Assembly: GCF_013359935.1 (NCBI RefSeq)
Contig: NZ_JABMCB010000149.1
Span: forward strand, 37,435 to 101,434
Source of the DNA: Paenibacillus xylanilyticus
GTDB lineage: Bacteria; Bacillota; Bacilli; Paenibacillales; Paenibacillaceae
Length of the DNA: 64,000 nt
Reading direction: 5' to 3'
The translations under genes and the position numbers were made by a program. Below are positions 19,701 to 27,647 of this stretch, in pieces. The number at the start of each line of letters is the position of its first letter. Position 1 is the first letter of the stretch. The notes beneath the pieces are model-generated. The model was given only the letters and a program-made list of their open reading frames with translations, did not search any database and was not told where the DNA came from.

Positions 19701-21243
19701 AGACTGATTCTGTGACAGTCAGTGGGTTTGGCTGTGTTACAGTTGGAGCTACCGTTTCCTCTTCTTCTACAGGTGTAACTTCTTCTGTACTAGGATCAGT
19801 TGCATCCTGAGACGTCACGGTTTCAGCTTCAGCTTGCTCTTCTACAGGTAGTGCACCTTCACCTGGTGATGCAGACTCTTCACTTATCACGTCTGCTTCG
19901 GGAGCATCTGCAGATGAATCATCTGGATTAGTCACCGGTACGCCTTGCTCTGGAATTTCAGGAGCTTCAGTCTCTGGTGCTATCCCCAGTTCAGGCAATT
20001 GTTCAACCTCAGGTACAGGTTGCTCTTCAGGTAGTGTACCTTCACCATCTTCACCAATCCAAAAATGCGTGTTGGCCGTAATGATCTGACTAGGTCCTGT
20101 GGAGTTACCTACAGTGATAGCCATGGCCGATGCCCCTGGAGAACCCAATGTATAACGATTTGGACCTTCATTACCACTTGCTACAACTGCAGTAACACCC
20201 GACAGCATGGCATTGTTGAGCGCAACCGAAGTAATGTAACTTGGATCATTTGCATCATTACCCAGCGAGAGGTTGATGACATCCATACCATCTTTAACCG
20301 AGCGATCAATTCCGCCAAGCACCCACGATGTTTGCCCGCTACCATATGCTCCAAGTACACGATAAGCATAGATATCGGCTTCGGGAGCAATACCAACAAC
20401 ACCGTAATCTCCAGCCTCGCGAGCAGCGATGGTGCCCGCTACGTGAGTACCGTGGGATGTGTAGTAGGAACTTCCGTTTGCATTAAACTCCGGCTGTTCA
20501 GACACTTTCCACTCCTCACGTGTTGTTTCATAAGGATCATCATCGTTTTCAACAAAATCCCAACCACCCTTGTAAGCATCTTTCAGATTCGGGTGCTCGT
20601 AATCGATTCCTGTATCAATAACACCGACTTTGATGCCTTCCCCTTTGTATCCCAAATCCCATACTTCCGGGGCACCAATAAACGGCGCTGTATCTTTCAT
20701 ATAGGGATTAACTTCATCGTTCTCCGGAGCTAACGTAATTTCGAGGTCAGGATATACACTGACTACGCCTGGTATGCGAAGCAATTGCCCCATTTGATTT
20801 CCATCCACTTCAATGGCCACACCGTTTAGGGCATATGCGTAATTTTCCAACACTTCATGGTTGATTTTGTTCTGAGTGAGGCTATGTACAAATGACTGTT
20901 GTTGTTGTTCAACCTTAGTCACAGCATTTGTTTCCATAGAGGAGGTAAAAGACTTTCCTGAGAGGGTTGATTCACCTTGCGCTACAGCTACAGGTTTGTT
21001 CGAGAGCTCAACGATAACTCTTGTACTCTCTCCACCTAGACCTTCCAGTCTCTGGTCCAAAAGTGGTTCTGCAGCAAGTTTTTCTTCCCGCTGGGCGAGA
21101 ATTTCTTTCCACTGCTTGGCTTCAGCCTTGGTCAGCAAATTCCTATCAAGTAGTACATCTGTGGGAGCGGCTCCAGCCGCTGGCATGACGATGGAGAAAA
21201 TCATGAGGACACTCAATAACATGGATATCAATCGTTTATTCAA
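16729..21243 (-). CDS. Large cell-surface S8 subtilisin-like serine protease with SLH repeats
   Basis: Secreted protease of 1504 residues from the TTG at 21243; this start is chosen because AGGAGGGG lies seven bases upstream and the product then begins with a classical signal peptide ending at AGAAP. Domains in order: an inhibitor-like prosegment (about 70-170); the S8 catalytic domain with Asp210 (IDTGID), His264 (SHGTHVAG) and Ser697 (GTSMATPH); an inserted acidic Pro/Glu/Thr-rich stretch (about 396-508); a PA domain (about 535-635); Fn3-like C5a-peptidase-type domains; a Ser/Gly/Pro linker; and C-terminal S-layer homology repeats (FGDITGHWAKDEIE, then a second). The SLH part should tether it to cell-wall polymers. 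It is monocistronic. Confidence 0.93.
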   Translation of the reverse strand: MNKRLISMLLSVLMIFSIVMPAAGAAPTDVLLDRNLLTKAEAKQWKEILAQREEKLAAEPLLDQRLEGLGGESTRVIVELSNKPVAVAQGESTLSGKSFTSSMETNAVTKVEQQQQSFVHSLTQNKINHEVLENYAYALNGVAIEVDGNQMGQLLRIPGVVSVYPDLEITLAPENDEVNPYMKDTAPFIGAPEVWDLGYKGEGIKVGVIDTGIDYEHPNLKDAYKGGWDFVENDDDPYETTREEWKVSEQPEFNANGSSYYTSHGTHVAGTIAAREAGDYGVVGIAPEADIYAYRVLGAYGSGQTSWVLGGIDRSVKDGMDVINLSLGNDANDPSYITSVALNNAMLSGVTAVVASGNEGPNRYTLGSPGASAMAITVGNSTGPSQIITANTHFWIGEDGEGTLPEEQPVPEVEQLPELGIAPETEAPEIPEQGVPVTNPDDSSADAPEADVISEESASPGEGALPVEEQAEAETVTSQDATDPSTEEVTPVEEEETVAPTVTQPNPLTVTESVYRLDVMGWNLSADPEDVLTGQYELEFAGLGKPTDFEGKDFAGKVAFVQRGELAFVEKVANAKAAGAVAVIVYNNLPGPIGLSLGDNFELIPTLSMSKEDGEGIKAQLDAGELVEVSFSDFVHDQTPGDDMYDSSSRGPAKVTLDIKPDVVAPGTSILSTIPAYGKDEPGADYAQAYDRKTGTSMATPHVAGLIALLIEKHPDWTPFDIKVALMNNTKVLDTALYDVFDQGAGRIQALETIDPETFVKVMDVTKYTESGEAVEKENITGSVNFGNFLSTDEKTVSKTLKVQSLKGVGGEYSVTVNPTRSVNGVSVSMDKTSFALNGEEEVQVTITVPKGVTTVGEAQGYLQFSHEAKTYSVPYVAHFNLTESGIKYIETKYGNETNPFHYPLNADGTLDTLDVFMEFHNPMNFALIEIFDGLNPDGGFYQDGYIGSIYGANYTFNANARYKLAWDGQYVDYTTEQETAIPDGLYTVDITSRGTDGKTYREDTPPFLVKTEAPVVKVPETLEIQQMGKDSLMGTVEDLYITVAPALKSGWDYDLDVTKSLKSGYTVKDSTDKKIKEGSFEVESDGSFRISLGELPAGKYSVEFAIEDLQGLVGTSSTSLTVKKDPDPQVPKPSTPSPGSGSGSSGGSSSASSPTPAPASTVIGDASLSEKKNADGTIQATAALSETVINTQLLGDGQEVKLDVSGIEFEKYSQVELTLSKSIADKLQAAGKNLIIEGQTFNVSIPATSLTDFITSNGFSLKLHVLDEQAEKQNVNIVSKIVSIDHNAETFKHNISLTLKYDAKSVKDPRKVIAYHQTTEDAWQPASLSNVSQKGQLEFSVTEPGAYAVVENDVTFGDITGHWAKDEIEVIASQQIAKGMSASVFSPNSTISHAEFATLLDRIFGTGIDWETRSKEAGAQDQLTREKMVMMIADALELEQGPTSISFKDGDQISDEAKSAVAFAVENGLVKGMSGNQFAPKATSTRAQVSVILYRLLEHLDKI

Positions 21244-21623
21244 GGCTATGCCCCTCCTTCTCAATATGAATACCTCACCAATCACTGGGGCCTTGCCCGA
21301 TCAAGTACTGCAATACTTGTAATAACGTCACCATCCTATCCGCAAGAGGATTGACCCTTGGTAAATTATTCTACTAAAATACCATATATCCCTTCTAAAT
21401 AATTACAATTATGATATAAAAATTACTTATATGGTTCTTGAGTAAGAGAGGGAGATGGGCTTGTATTTATTTGTCGATGGAGAATTTGAAATTTAAAATA
21501 GTCCATAGGAAAAAAGACCATATTCCTCTTTCGCCAAAAGAGAATCATGGTCTTTGAAAGACATCATATTTTACAGGTGGAGTTTATCAGATATTCATTT
21601 AACAAGCAGATTTCATTATTTTT
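21244..21623. other. Intergenic region upstream of the subtilase
   Basis: This 380-bp AT-rich gap holds the subtilase leader (with a short inverted repeat CAAGTA..TACTTG at about 21300-21320) and, at 21513-21555, the terminator of the methyltransferase. No convincing gene was seen. Confidence 0.5.
21513..21555 (-). terminator. Terminator of the 21624-22406 methyltransferase
   Basis: Stem AAAGACCAT / ATGGTCTTT with an inner CTCTTT / AAAGAG arm, followed on the minus strand by a T-rich run. Confidence 0.7.
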
Positions 21624-22406
21624 TCAACTTTCCGGCTTTACAGCCTCCACACGCAAACGCTTATAATCCGCATAGATCGCATCGTCTTTCCAGAGCTTTG
21701 GTACAACTATATTACTCGTTTCCAGACAGATTTCCTGGATCTGTTCCTTACTTAAACCCGCAAAATAGTCACCGCCAAAATGAGCTAACCACCCCTCAAT
21801 ACCCTGTTCCCCATCTTGAAGTTGGGTAGGACGGTCATAGTGGTAGGCCTGTCGAACCAGGAACCCCTTTTCCTCCAAAATGGAGCTATACTCTCCAATT
21901 GTTGGAAAGTACCATGGATTGCGATCCGCTGCATCGATTCCTGTTTTTCGTTCAAGCACAGCCTCCAAAGCATTCACAATGGTCTGTACATTTCCCTTCC
22001 CACCGAACTCTGCTACCAGACGCCCGCCAGGCTTCAGCGCATTCCATATACTTTCGATGACAAGGCCAGGACTTTTCATCCAGTGCAATGCAGCATTGGA
22101 GAAGATGGCATCATAAGGTCTGCTTGTCTGGAACCGATGTCCGTCTCCCTCCAGGAATTCGATATCCCGAAACTTCTCCCTCGCCCGATGAATCATATCC
22201 GGAGATGCATCCATGCCAACCACCTCTGCTTGTGACATAGCAATTTCATGCGTCAAGTCACCCGTGCCGCAGCCCAAATCCAGAATGTATTCACCTTTTT
22301 GAGGTTGAAGCCAAGAGATTAAACTTTTGCCGTATCCTGATACAAAAGCCAATTGGTGATCGTACTCATCTGCCCGCCATTGGTTAATCGATTTCAATGA
22401 CACCAC
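21624..22406 (-). CDS. Class I SAM-dependent methyltransferase (trans-aconitate methyltransferase-like)
   Basis: A 260-residue Rossmann-fold methyltransferase. Motif I is LDLGCGTGDLT near residue 43, the acidic SAM-ribose loop is GMDASPDMI, and the post-I DAIFSNAALHWM matches the Tam/UbiE-like group. The exact substrate is unknown. The start is GTG; either of two adjacent GTG codons (22406 or 22403) after AAAGGACG could be used. It ends in its own terminator and lies next to the RidA remnant. Confidence 0.85.
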   Translation of the reverse strand: MVSLKSINQWRADEYDHQLAFVSGYGKSLISWLQPQKGEYILDLGCGTGDLTHEIAMSQAEVVGMDASPDMIHRAREKFRDIEFLEGDGHRFQTSRPYDAIFSNAALHWMKSPGLVIESIWNALKPGGRLVAEFGGKGNVQTIVNALEAVLERKTGIDAADRNPWYFPTIGEYSSILEEKGFLVRQAYHYDRPTQLQDGEQGIEGWLAHFGGDYFAGLSKEQIQEICLETSNIVVPKLWKDDAIYADYKRLRVEAVKPES

Positions 22407-22515
22407 CGTCCTTTCAATCTGATAGGATTATTGTGGCATAAATCCGTTTATTAATAAAATATATAAATACTATTCATTTTATAGGTAATGCCTATATCAT
22501 TTTCAAATTCTTTTA

Positions 22516-22725
22516 TCAGTCAACTTCCTCGATGATTGTAAGAAGCGGAAAATGGACCTGAACCCCAGTTCTCCTGAATCTGATTGAGCGGTACATATCC
22601 GTCACATACACGATGAGACGTGTCGCACCTTGAAGCGTTGTGCCTTCAGATTCTGCAATCCGTTTCATGTGCAGAAACGCCTGACCAATTTGCCTTTCCT
22701 CATCGGTTACAAGCTGGCTCGTACT
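22516..22725 (-). pseudogene. RidA/YjgF family remnant, N-terminally truncated and frameshifted
   Basis: The frame contains the recognisable RidA core (GQAFLHMKRIAESEG and TRLIVYVTDMYR). The first about 40 residues of the family are missing: upstream of 22725 the sequence becomes the tRNA-derived repeat. After MYR the expected LNQIQENWGSGPF is read in another frame, and the family ending TIIEEVD returns in the first frame, so at least two compensating shifts have occurred. Loss of the N-terminus, which forms part of the trimer active site, makes it almost surely inactive. Confidence 0.8.
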
Positions 22726-22986
22726 CCCAGGAGGGAAACTCTCCTTGCAGTCGAGACTGCGAAGTAGTGCTATCGAAGACAATGCTTCGACGAACCGTTG
22801 GGGTTCTCATCCCCTGAACGTAAAAGAAGCTTCCCGAAGGAAGCTTCTTTTGAACGTCCCAGGAGGGATACTCTCCTTGCAGTCGAGACTGCGAAGTAGT
22901 GCTATCGAAGACAATGCTCCGACGAACCGTTGGGGTTCTCATCCCCTGAACGTAAAAGAAGCTTCCCGGAGGAAGCTTCTTTTGAA
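22726..22986 (-). repeat. Two tandem 132-bp units derived from the tRNA-Arg 3' end (right array)
   Basis: On the minus strand the tRNA end CCCTCCTGGGACG is followed by a terminator hairpin (22954-22983), a spacer with GGGG..CCCC and GCAGTCTCGACTGC hairpins, and again CCCTCCTGGGACG; the whole unit is then repeated (second hairpin 22822-22851). Units start at 22858 and 22726 and differ at only a few bases. The last unit ends abruptly in the RidA remnant. Confidence 0.9.
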
Positions 22987-23060
<74 letters not shown>

Positions 23061-23094
23061 AAATATGTATAAATAAAAATTTGGCGCGATTTCT

Positions 23095-23122
23095 ATTATA
23101 CTCTGTTTTCTATATTTTTCAA
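23095..23122 (-). promoter_or_regulatory. Promoter of the right tRNA-Arg
   Basis: On the minus strand TTGAAA (23117-23122) and TATAAT (23095-23100) are 16 bp apart, 34 bp before the tRNA. Confidence 0.75.
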
Positions 23123-23331
23123 TACTTTTATAAAAAAAATAATAAACTGCATCCTGTTTCAATCTTTTACGTATTATTTTCATACGTTAGTCACCTAGGG
23201 AATATGATCATGATTAGCAGGCAATATTGATACTGCCGGGTCCTAAAGTCTAAGAGTGTTCAATGTCAGCCTGACTGGGTAATCTTTTGCATACATAACT
23301 ATGAATGAATTCAACAAAGGAGAGAATTGTT

Positions 23332-23625
23332 ATGAGACAGCTTTTATCGGCCTTATCCTATTTCAGTATTTTCTTCGCTCCTTTTCTGTTTCCGATCATT
23401 GTCTGGATCGTCGCACGAGACGCCTATATTGAGGGACATGCCAAACGAGCTTTGTTCTCCCACGTTTTCCCGTTTCTTGCCGCCATTCCAATGTTTTATT
23501 TCTTTATAACCGCCCAGAGCTTGGGCAGCGCCATCGGGTTTGTCATCCTGTTCTTTGTTATTTATGGATTAAGCTTTATATACAATGTGGTCAAAGGGAT
23601 TCAAGTGCTTCGTGAATATGCGTAA
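23332..23625 (+). CDS. DUF4870-type small membrane protein
   Basis: A 97-residue protein with three hydrophobic segments. The motifs FFAPFLFPIIVWIVAR and HAKRALFSHVFPF resemble DUF4870 (Tic20-like fold) proteins, in which a helix with HAK.AL pattern follows the first membrane segment. The function is unknown. The start at 23332 has AAGGAGAG seven bases upstream. It stands alone with a strong terminator after it. Confidence 0.75.
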   Translation: MRQLLSALSYFSIFFAPFLFPIIVWIVARDAYIEGHAKRALFSHVFPFLAAIPMFYFFITAQSLGSAIGFVILFFVIYGLSFIYNVVKGIQVLREYA

Positions 23626-23654
23626 CTTCTTACACACTTTAAAAGTTTACATGC

Positions 23655-23688
23655 AAAAACCCGCCGTTCCTAAAAACGGCGGGTTTTT
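23655..23688. terminator. Bidirectional terminator
   Basis: Stem AAAACCCGCCGTT / AACGGCGGGTTTT with a short loop; serves the DUF4870 gene and the convergent 42-aa gene. Confidence 0.85.
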
Positions 23689-23697
23689 CATTCCGGG

Positions 23698-23826
23698 TTA
23701 CTTGTTTCCCCGACGCCATGGATTTCTCTGCGTAGGACGCTTGCCGTTGATGGCAAGCATTTCCCCGGCAAACTCGGTATGATGCGCGTAAAGGTTTCCT
23801 TTGTTTTTCTTGAACTTGGAAGCCAT
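23698..23826 (-). CDS. 42-residue basic small protein
   Basis: A short Lys/Arg/Asn-rich protein starting MASKFKKNKGNLYAHH and ending in RNPWRRGNK. The start has GGGGAGGTGAT five bases upstream, one of the strongest ribosome binding sites in the window, and a terminator follows the stop. It has no membrane segment. The size and basic character recall small spore-core proteins of Bacillales, but no family could be named. Confidence 0.65.
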   Translation of the reverse strand: MASKFKKNKGNLYAHHTEFAGEMLAINGKRPTQRNPWRRGNK

Positions 23827-23899
23827 TGCTATCACCTCCCCGGAACTTATATGTAGTATGCTCCGGGTTAACTCCGTTATCCATGCTGGGAATTGATTA

Positions 23900-24253
23900 T
23901 TAAGCCTGACCAATTAAATAGCGTTGAAGGGTCGGACCGAGCAGACCAAACGCAAACAACTCACTTTGGAACCGTGCTTTGTCTTCTCCCGCTGTTACAC
24001 CTTCACTGTTCTCAAATGCGGTTTCCGTTGCATCTTCAAAGGCCGTATGCATGTTGTTGTTATACCAGTCCAGAACGGCATCCGAATGGTTACGTACAAT
24101 GCGAACCACTTCCATACTTCCAGGCTGAGTTGCCGCTACATATACTAATAAAGAAGGATCTCCTGCATTAGCGGGCTGTACCTCCACTTCAGCACAAGAC
24201 AATCCATCCACCTCGGTTAATCTGCGGATCTTGGCATCCTGAATTGCATACAT
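23900..24253 (-). CDS. Hypothetical protein, 117 aa
   Basis: Not recognised. It is a soluble, acidic protein with an N-terminal beta-rich half and a helical second half. AGGAG lies eight bases before the ATG. It follows the 99-aa gene by 20 bp and is probably cotranscribed with it. Confidence 0.65.
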   Translation of the reverse strand: MYAIQDAKIRRLTEVDGLSCAEVEVQPANAGDPSLLVYVAATQPGSMEVVRIVRNHSDAVLDWYNNNMHTAFEDATETAFENSEGVTAGEDKARFQSELFAFGLLGPTLQRYLIGQA

Positions 24254-24273
24254 TGTTATCGCTCCTTATCATG

Positions 24274-24573
24274 TCATGTACTTTGTTCAATCTCTTGTCT
24301 TGTCTCAGGCGTTCCCAAACGATAAATTTCGTGATACACCTGCTGTAAGACAGCTTCATAAGCTCGGTTCACAGATTCTTCCGGTGTATCCGGCCACGGG
24401 AATACCATTCCTGGAAAAGCCTCTTCCTCTTTTTCCTGCATCAGATTAAGGAGCCCCAGTAAATGTTCCGCTTCCTGAGGTGTCGCCTGAATGACCCATT
24501 CATAGGCAGCTGCGTGCTGATCCTGCAAAACGGAACGCCCACCCACAGAGACATAATAGGTTGTTTTGTCCAC
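24274..24573 (-). CDS. Hypothetical protein, 99 aa
   Basis: Not recognised. The start is GTG with AAGGAGAG eight bases upstream. The N-terminal part (TTYYVSVGGRSV) is probably beta-strand and the rest is helical with many Glu residues. It forms a pair with the 117-aa gene downstream and diverges from asparagine synthetase. Confidence 0.65.
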   Translation of the reverse strand: MDKTTYYVSVGGRSVLQDQHAAAYEWVIQATPQEAEHLLGLLNLMQEKEEEAFPGMVFPWPDTPEESVNRAYEAVLQQVYHEIYRLGTPETRQEIEQST

Positions 24574-24765
24574 TATCCATTCTCTCCTTCACAGGCATGC
24601 TGAGGCCGTTGTCCCTAGATATAGTTTCCGAAGAGGACAGACATTTTATGCCTGCTTTCGGCATATATTTGTTACGACTTCTGACGAAAATGACAACATT
24701 TGCTGGCTCCATGCCATGCAACACCACACGGGATCAACGACTCGACTAAGAAAGGATGAACAACC

Positions 24766-26610
24766 ATGTGCGGTATAACCGGCTTCATACAATGGAATCG
24801 GGATTTGACCCAGGAATCGGAGCTGCTGGTCCGAATGACGGACAGTTTGTCGAACCGGGGGCCCGACGCTTCAGGTACATGGATCTCCAATCCTTGTGCA
24901 TTTGGACATCGCCGGCTCAGCGTAATGGACCCGGAGAATGGCGCTCAACCCATGCATGCGTTACAGGGAGACACCTCCTATACCGTCGTGTATAACGGAG
25001 AACTATACAATGCACCCGAATTAAAAAAAGAACTGCTTCAGCGGGGGCACCATTTCCGTACACAATGTGATACGGAAGTTTTGCTGGCCTCTTATATCGA
25101 ATGGGGACCGGCGTGTGTAGACCGTTTTAATGGCATTTTTGCTTTTGCCATCTGGGACGGGGGGCGTGAACAGGTCTTTATTGCACGTGACCGCCTTGGC
25201 GTCAAACCGTTATTCTATAGCAACGCCAAAGACGCTCTCGTATTTGGCTCGGAACCCAAATCCCTTTTGCTGCACCCGGATGTAGAGGCTGCTGTTGGTC
25301 CTGAGGGCCTGGCAGAAGTATTTATCGTAGGTCCGGCCAGAACGCCTGGACACGGAGTCTATTCTTCATTGAATGAACTCAAACCGGCACATGCGCTCAT
25401 CTTTAACCGGAACGGGATCCGAACCTATGCGTATTGGAAGTTGGAAAGTCGCCCGCATGAGCATGACCTGGATGAGACAGCTGCCGAAGTCCGGCGTTTG
25501 TTGCAGGATACACTTGAACGCCAGCTGGCGTCCGATGTTCCGGTCTGTTCCCTCCTATCAGGTGGGCTCGACTCCAGTGCTCTGTCCGCACTGGCGGTAG
25601 ACTATTACAACCGCACGGGTCAGGGCCAAGTCAGTACGTATTCCGTCGATTATGTCGATAATGCGAAGCATTTCCAGGCTCACTCGTTCCAGCCCGGTGC
25701 TGATGGCCCCTGGATCCAGCGTATGGTAGATGAGCTCAAGACTGACCATCACTGGATTGAGATCGAGAATGGTGAACTGGTTCATGCCTTGAATCAGGCG
25801 ATGATCGTACGGGATTTGCCGGGGATGGCTGATGTCGATTCCTCTCTCTACCTGTTCTGTAAAGAAATCAAAAAAGGGGCGACCGTCGCCATCTCGGGAG
25901 AGGCAGCAGATGAAGTGTTTGGAGGATATCCCTGGTTCCATCGGGATGAAATGCTGAATTCCGGAACGTTCCCCTGGTCGGTAGCGCCCGACATGCGCGC
26001 AGGGCTGTTGTCGCCGGATGTTCGGGAATGGATCAGACCGCTGGACTATCTTGCCGACCGGTATTCAGATGCTGTAGCAGAGACTCCTTTACTGGATGGT
26101 GAAACCGGAAAAGCAGCACAAATGCGTGTCATGTCTTACCTGAACATCACCCGGTTTATGCCTACTTTGCTGGATCGTAAGGATAGGATGAGTATGGGTG
26201 CAGGGCTCGAGGTTCGAGTACCTTACTGTGATCACCGCCTGATCCAATATGTGTTTAACATTCCCTGGGAAATGAAAATAACGGGCGGCCGTGAGAAGGG
26301 CATCTTGCGAAAAGCGTTGGAGGGTGTGCTGCCTGACGATGTCTTATATCGTAAAAAAAGTCCGTATCCCAAAACACATAATCCGCAGTATTTGGCTGCT
26401 GTTAAGCAGCAGGTACTGGATATTCTTGATGATGCGACTTCACCGATTCTACCCCTGATTGACAAGGATCAGATTCGCAAACTCGCTTCTTCACCTGATG
26501 CTTCCTCCAATCTTCCCTGGTTTGGGCAGCTCATGTCTGGGCCACAGTTATTCGCTTATTTGACACAAATTAACTCATGGTTACGCACGTACAAGGTTGC
26601 CATTCGTTAA
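24766..26610 (+). CDS. asnB: Asparagine synthetase (glutamine-hydrolysing), AsnB type
   Basis: Transfers glutamine amide nitrogen to aspartate with ATP. The N-terminal class II amidotransferase domain begins with the nucleophile Cys2 (MCGITGFI) and has NRGPDASG. The synthetase domain carries the PPi-loop SGGLDSSALSAL near residue 265 and SGEAADEVFGGYPW. It is 614 residues, close to Bacillus AsnB/AsnO. AAAGGA lies before the ATG. It converges on the STM4011-type operon, separated by a long hairpin, so it is not part of that transcript. Confidence 0.93.
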   Translation: MCGITGFIQWNRDLTQESELLVRMTDSLSNRGPDASGTWISNPCAFGHRRLSVMDPENGAQPMHALQGDTSYTVVYNGELYNAPELKKELLQRGHHFRTQCDTEVLLASYIEWGPACVDRFNGIFAFAIWDGGREQVFIARDRLGVKPLFYSNAKDALVFGSEPKSLLLHPDVEAAVGPEGLAEVFIVGPARTPGHGVYSSLNELKPAHALIFNRNGIRTYAYWKLESRPHEHDLDETAAEVRRLLQDTLERQLASDVPVCSLLSGGLDSSALSALAVDYYNRTGQGQVSTYSVDYVDNAKHFQAHSFQPGADGPWIQRMVDELKTDHHWIEIENGELVHALNQAMIVRDLPGMADVDSSLYLFCKEIKKGATVAISGEAADEVFGGYPWFHRDEMLNSGTFPWSVAPDMRAGLLSPDVREWIRPLDYLADRYSDAVAETPLLDGETGKAAQMRVMSYLNITRFMPTLLDRKDRMSMGAGLEVRVPYCDHRLIQYVFNIPWEMKITGGREKGILRKALEGVLPDDVLYRKKSPYPKTHNPQYLAAVKQQVLDILDDATSPILPLIDKDQIRKLASSPDASSNLPWFGQLMSGPQLFAYLTQINSWLRTYKVAIR

Positions 26611-26637
26611 AACAACGTTTTCCATTTCGATTCGAAT

Positions 26638-26688
26638 AAAGGGGTGCCCGGTGAACAGCATTTAATGCATTCACCGGGCACCCCTTTA
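26638..26688. terminator. Bidirectional terminator between asnB and the radical SAM operon
   Basis: An 18-bp stem (AAAGGGGTGCCCGGTGAA and its complement) with a 15-base loop; A and T runs flank both sides. Confidence 0.85.
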
Positions 26689-26777
26689 AATATAAATATA
26701 GAGTTCCCATCTACTTCCAACATCATGTTCATATTAATCAATCGTCATTTAATCCCCCCCCCAAAAAACCAGGAGAA

Positions 26778-27647
26778 TTATCGATTCAGCACAACCGATT
26801 GAGGATTCCGTTCAAGCAAGCCATTGCCATAAATTTCTCTAAACGGAGAGTCCAGCATATGCACATATCCGATGTAGCAGCCGCACTTTTTCATCCTGCA
26901 GGGCCGATCAGCGGATAACTTCTCCAGACCATCACGGTACAAATGGCCAATGATCCGGCGATCCTTGTAACACCTTTTTACATGCCCCGATCCTTGCACA
27001 TAAAATACTTCCGATCCGGCCGCACAGCCTTTGCCATAACTCTCGTAATCCTGCAGATTGCCTTCAAACAGCGGGTCGATGGATCGCAAATACTCAACCT
27101 CTTCTGCCGTGTAATATTTGGGTTTATCCTTGAATGCATTGATCCACATGTACACATCGTCTGGCAAAGCTTTTCTCATGGATTGGATTGCAGGGAAGGC
27201 ACTGCGAAGCCCAACTGTGCCCACACTGAAATTAAGGCCCATTTCACGTAAAGTAAGGCACTGCTTCACAAAAGAGGATTCTTTGGTCTCACGCGGGTGA
27301 TATGTTGCCCAGAAGGCAGCTGTTCCGGAATTCAGTTCACGAGCCCAATCCAGCTTCACGGACAGGTTGGTCTGCACAGCGACCTTATTTACATGAGGCA
27401 TATGTGACAGTTCAACCATGGCTTCCCTGTACCAACGCCGGACCAGAGCCTCTCCATACGGATTGAAGAAAATGGACAACTGATGTCCAGCAACTTCCTG
27501 GGCCTTCACCCAATTCACAAATTGACGCAACTGCTGTTCGTCGGTTTCCAGTGTCTCCTTGGAATCCACGGTTTTGCTAAATGGACAATAGGGACAGTCG
27601 TAATTGCAGGACGACAGCTTTCCCCGATAATACAAGGTTGCTCTCAT
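26778..27647 (-). CDS. STM4011-family radical SAM protein
   Basis: Radical S-adenosylmethionine enzyme of unknown reaction, 289 residues. The cluster motif is CNYDCPYC (Cys14, Cys18, Cys21). Further cysteines near the C-terminus (GKGCAAG, KRCYKD, CRMKKCGC) could bind extra iron-sulfur clusters, as SPASM-type domains do. Its ATG overlaps the stop of the STM4012-type gene (ATGA), so the two are translationally coupled. Family naming follows the Salmonella STM4011-STM4015 set. The substrate is unknown. A run of nine G on the minus strand lies just after the stop. Confidence 0.85.
   Translation of the reverse strand: MRATLYYRGKLSSCNYDCPYCPFSKTVDSKETLETDEQQLRQFVNWVKAQEVAGHQLSIFFNPYGEALVRRWYREAMVELSHMPHVNKVAVQTNLSVKLDWARELNSGTAAFWATYHPRETKESSFVKQCLTLREMGLNFSVGTVGLRSAFPAIQSMRKALPDDVYMWINAFKDKPKYYTAEEVEYLRSIDPLFEGNLQDYESYGKGCAAGSEVFYVQGSGHVKRCYKDRRIIGHLYRDGLEKLSADRPCRMKKCGCYIGYVHMLDSPFREIYGNGLLERNPQSVVLNR

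Noticed and set aside
26754..26768. Run of nine C followed by six A just after the STM4011-type gene
   Set aside because: It could suggest slippage, but it lies after the stop codon and cannot change the protein. It is probably just an unstable homopolymer.
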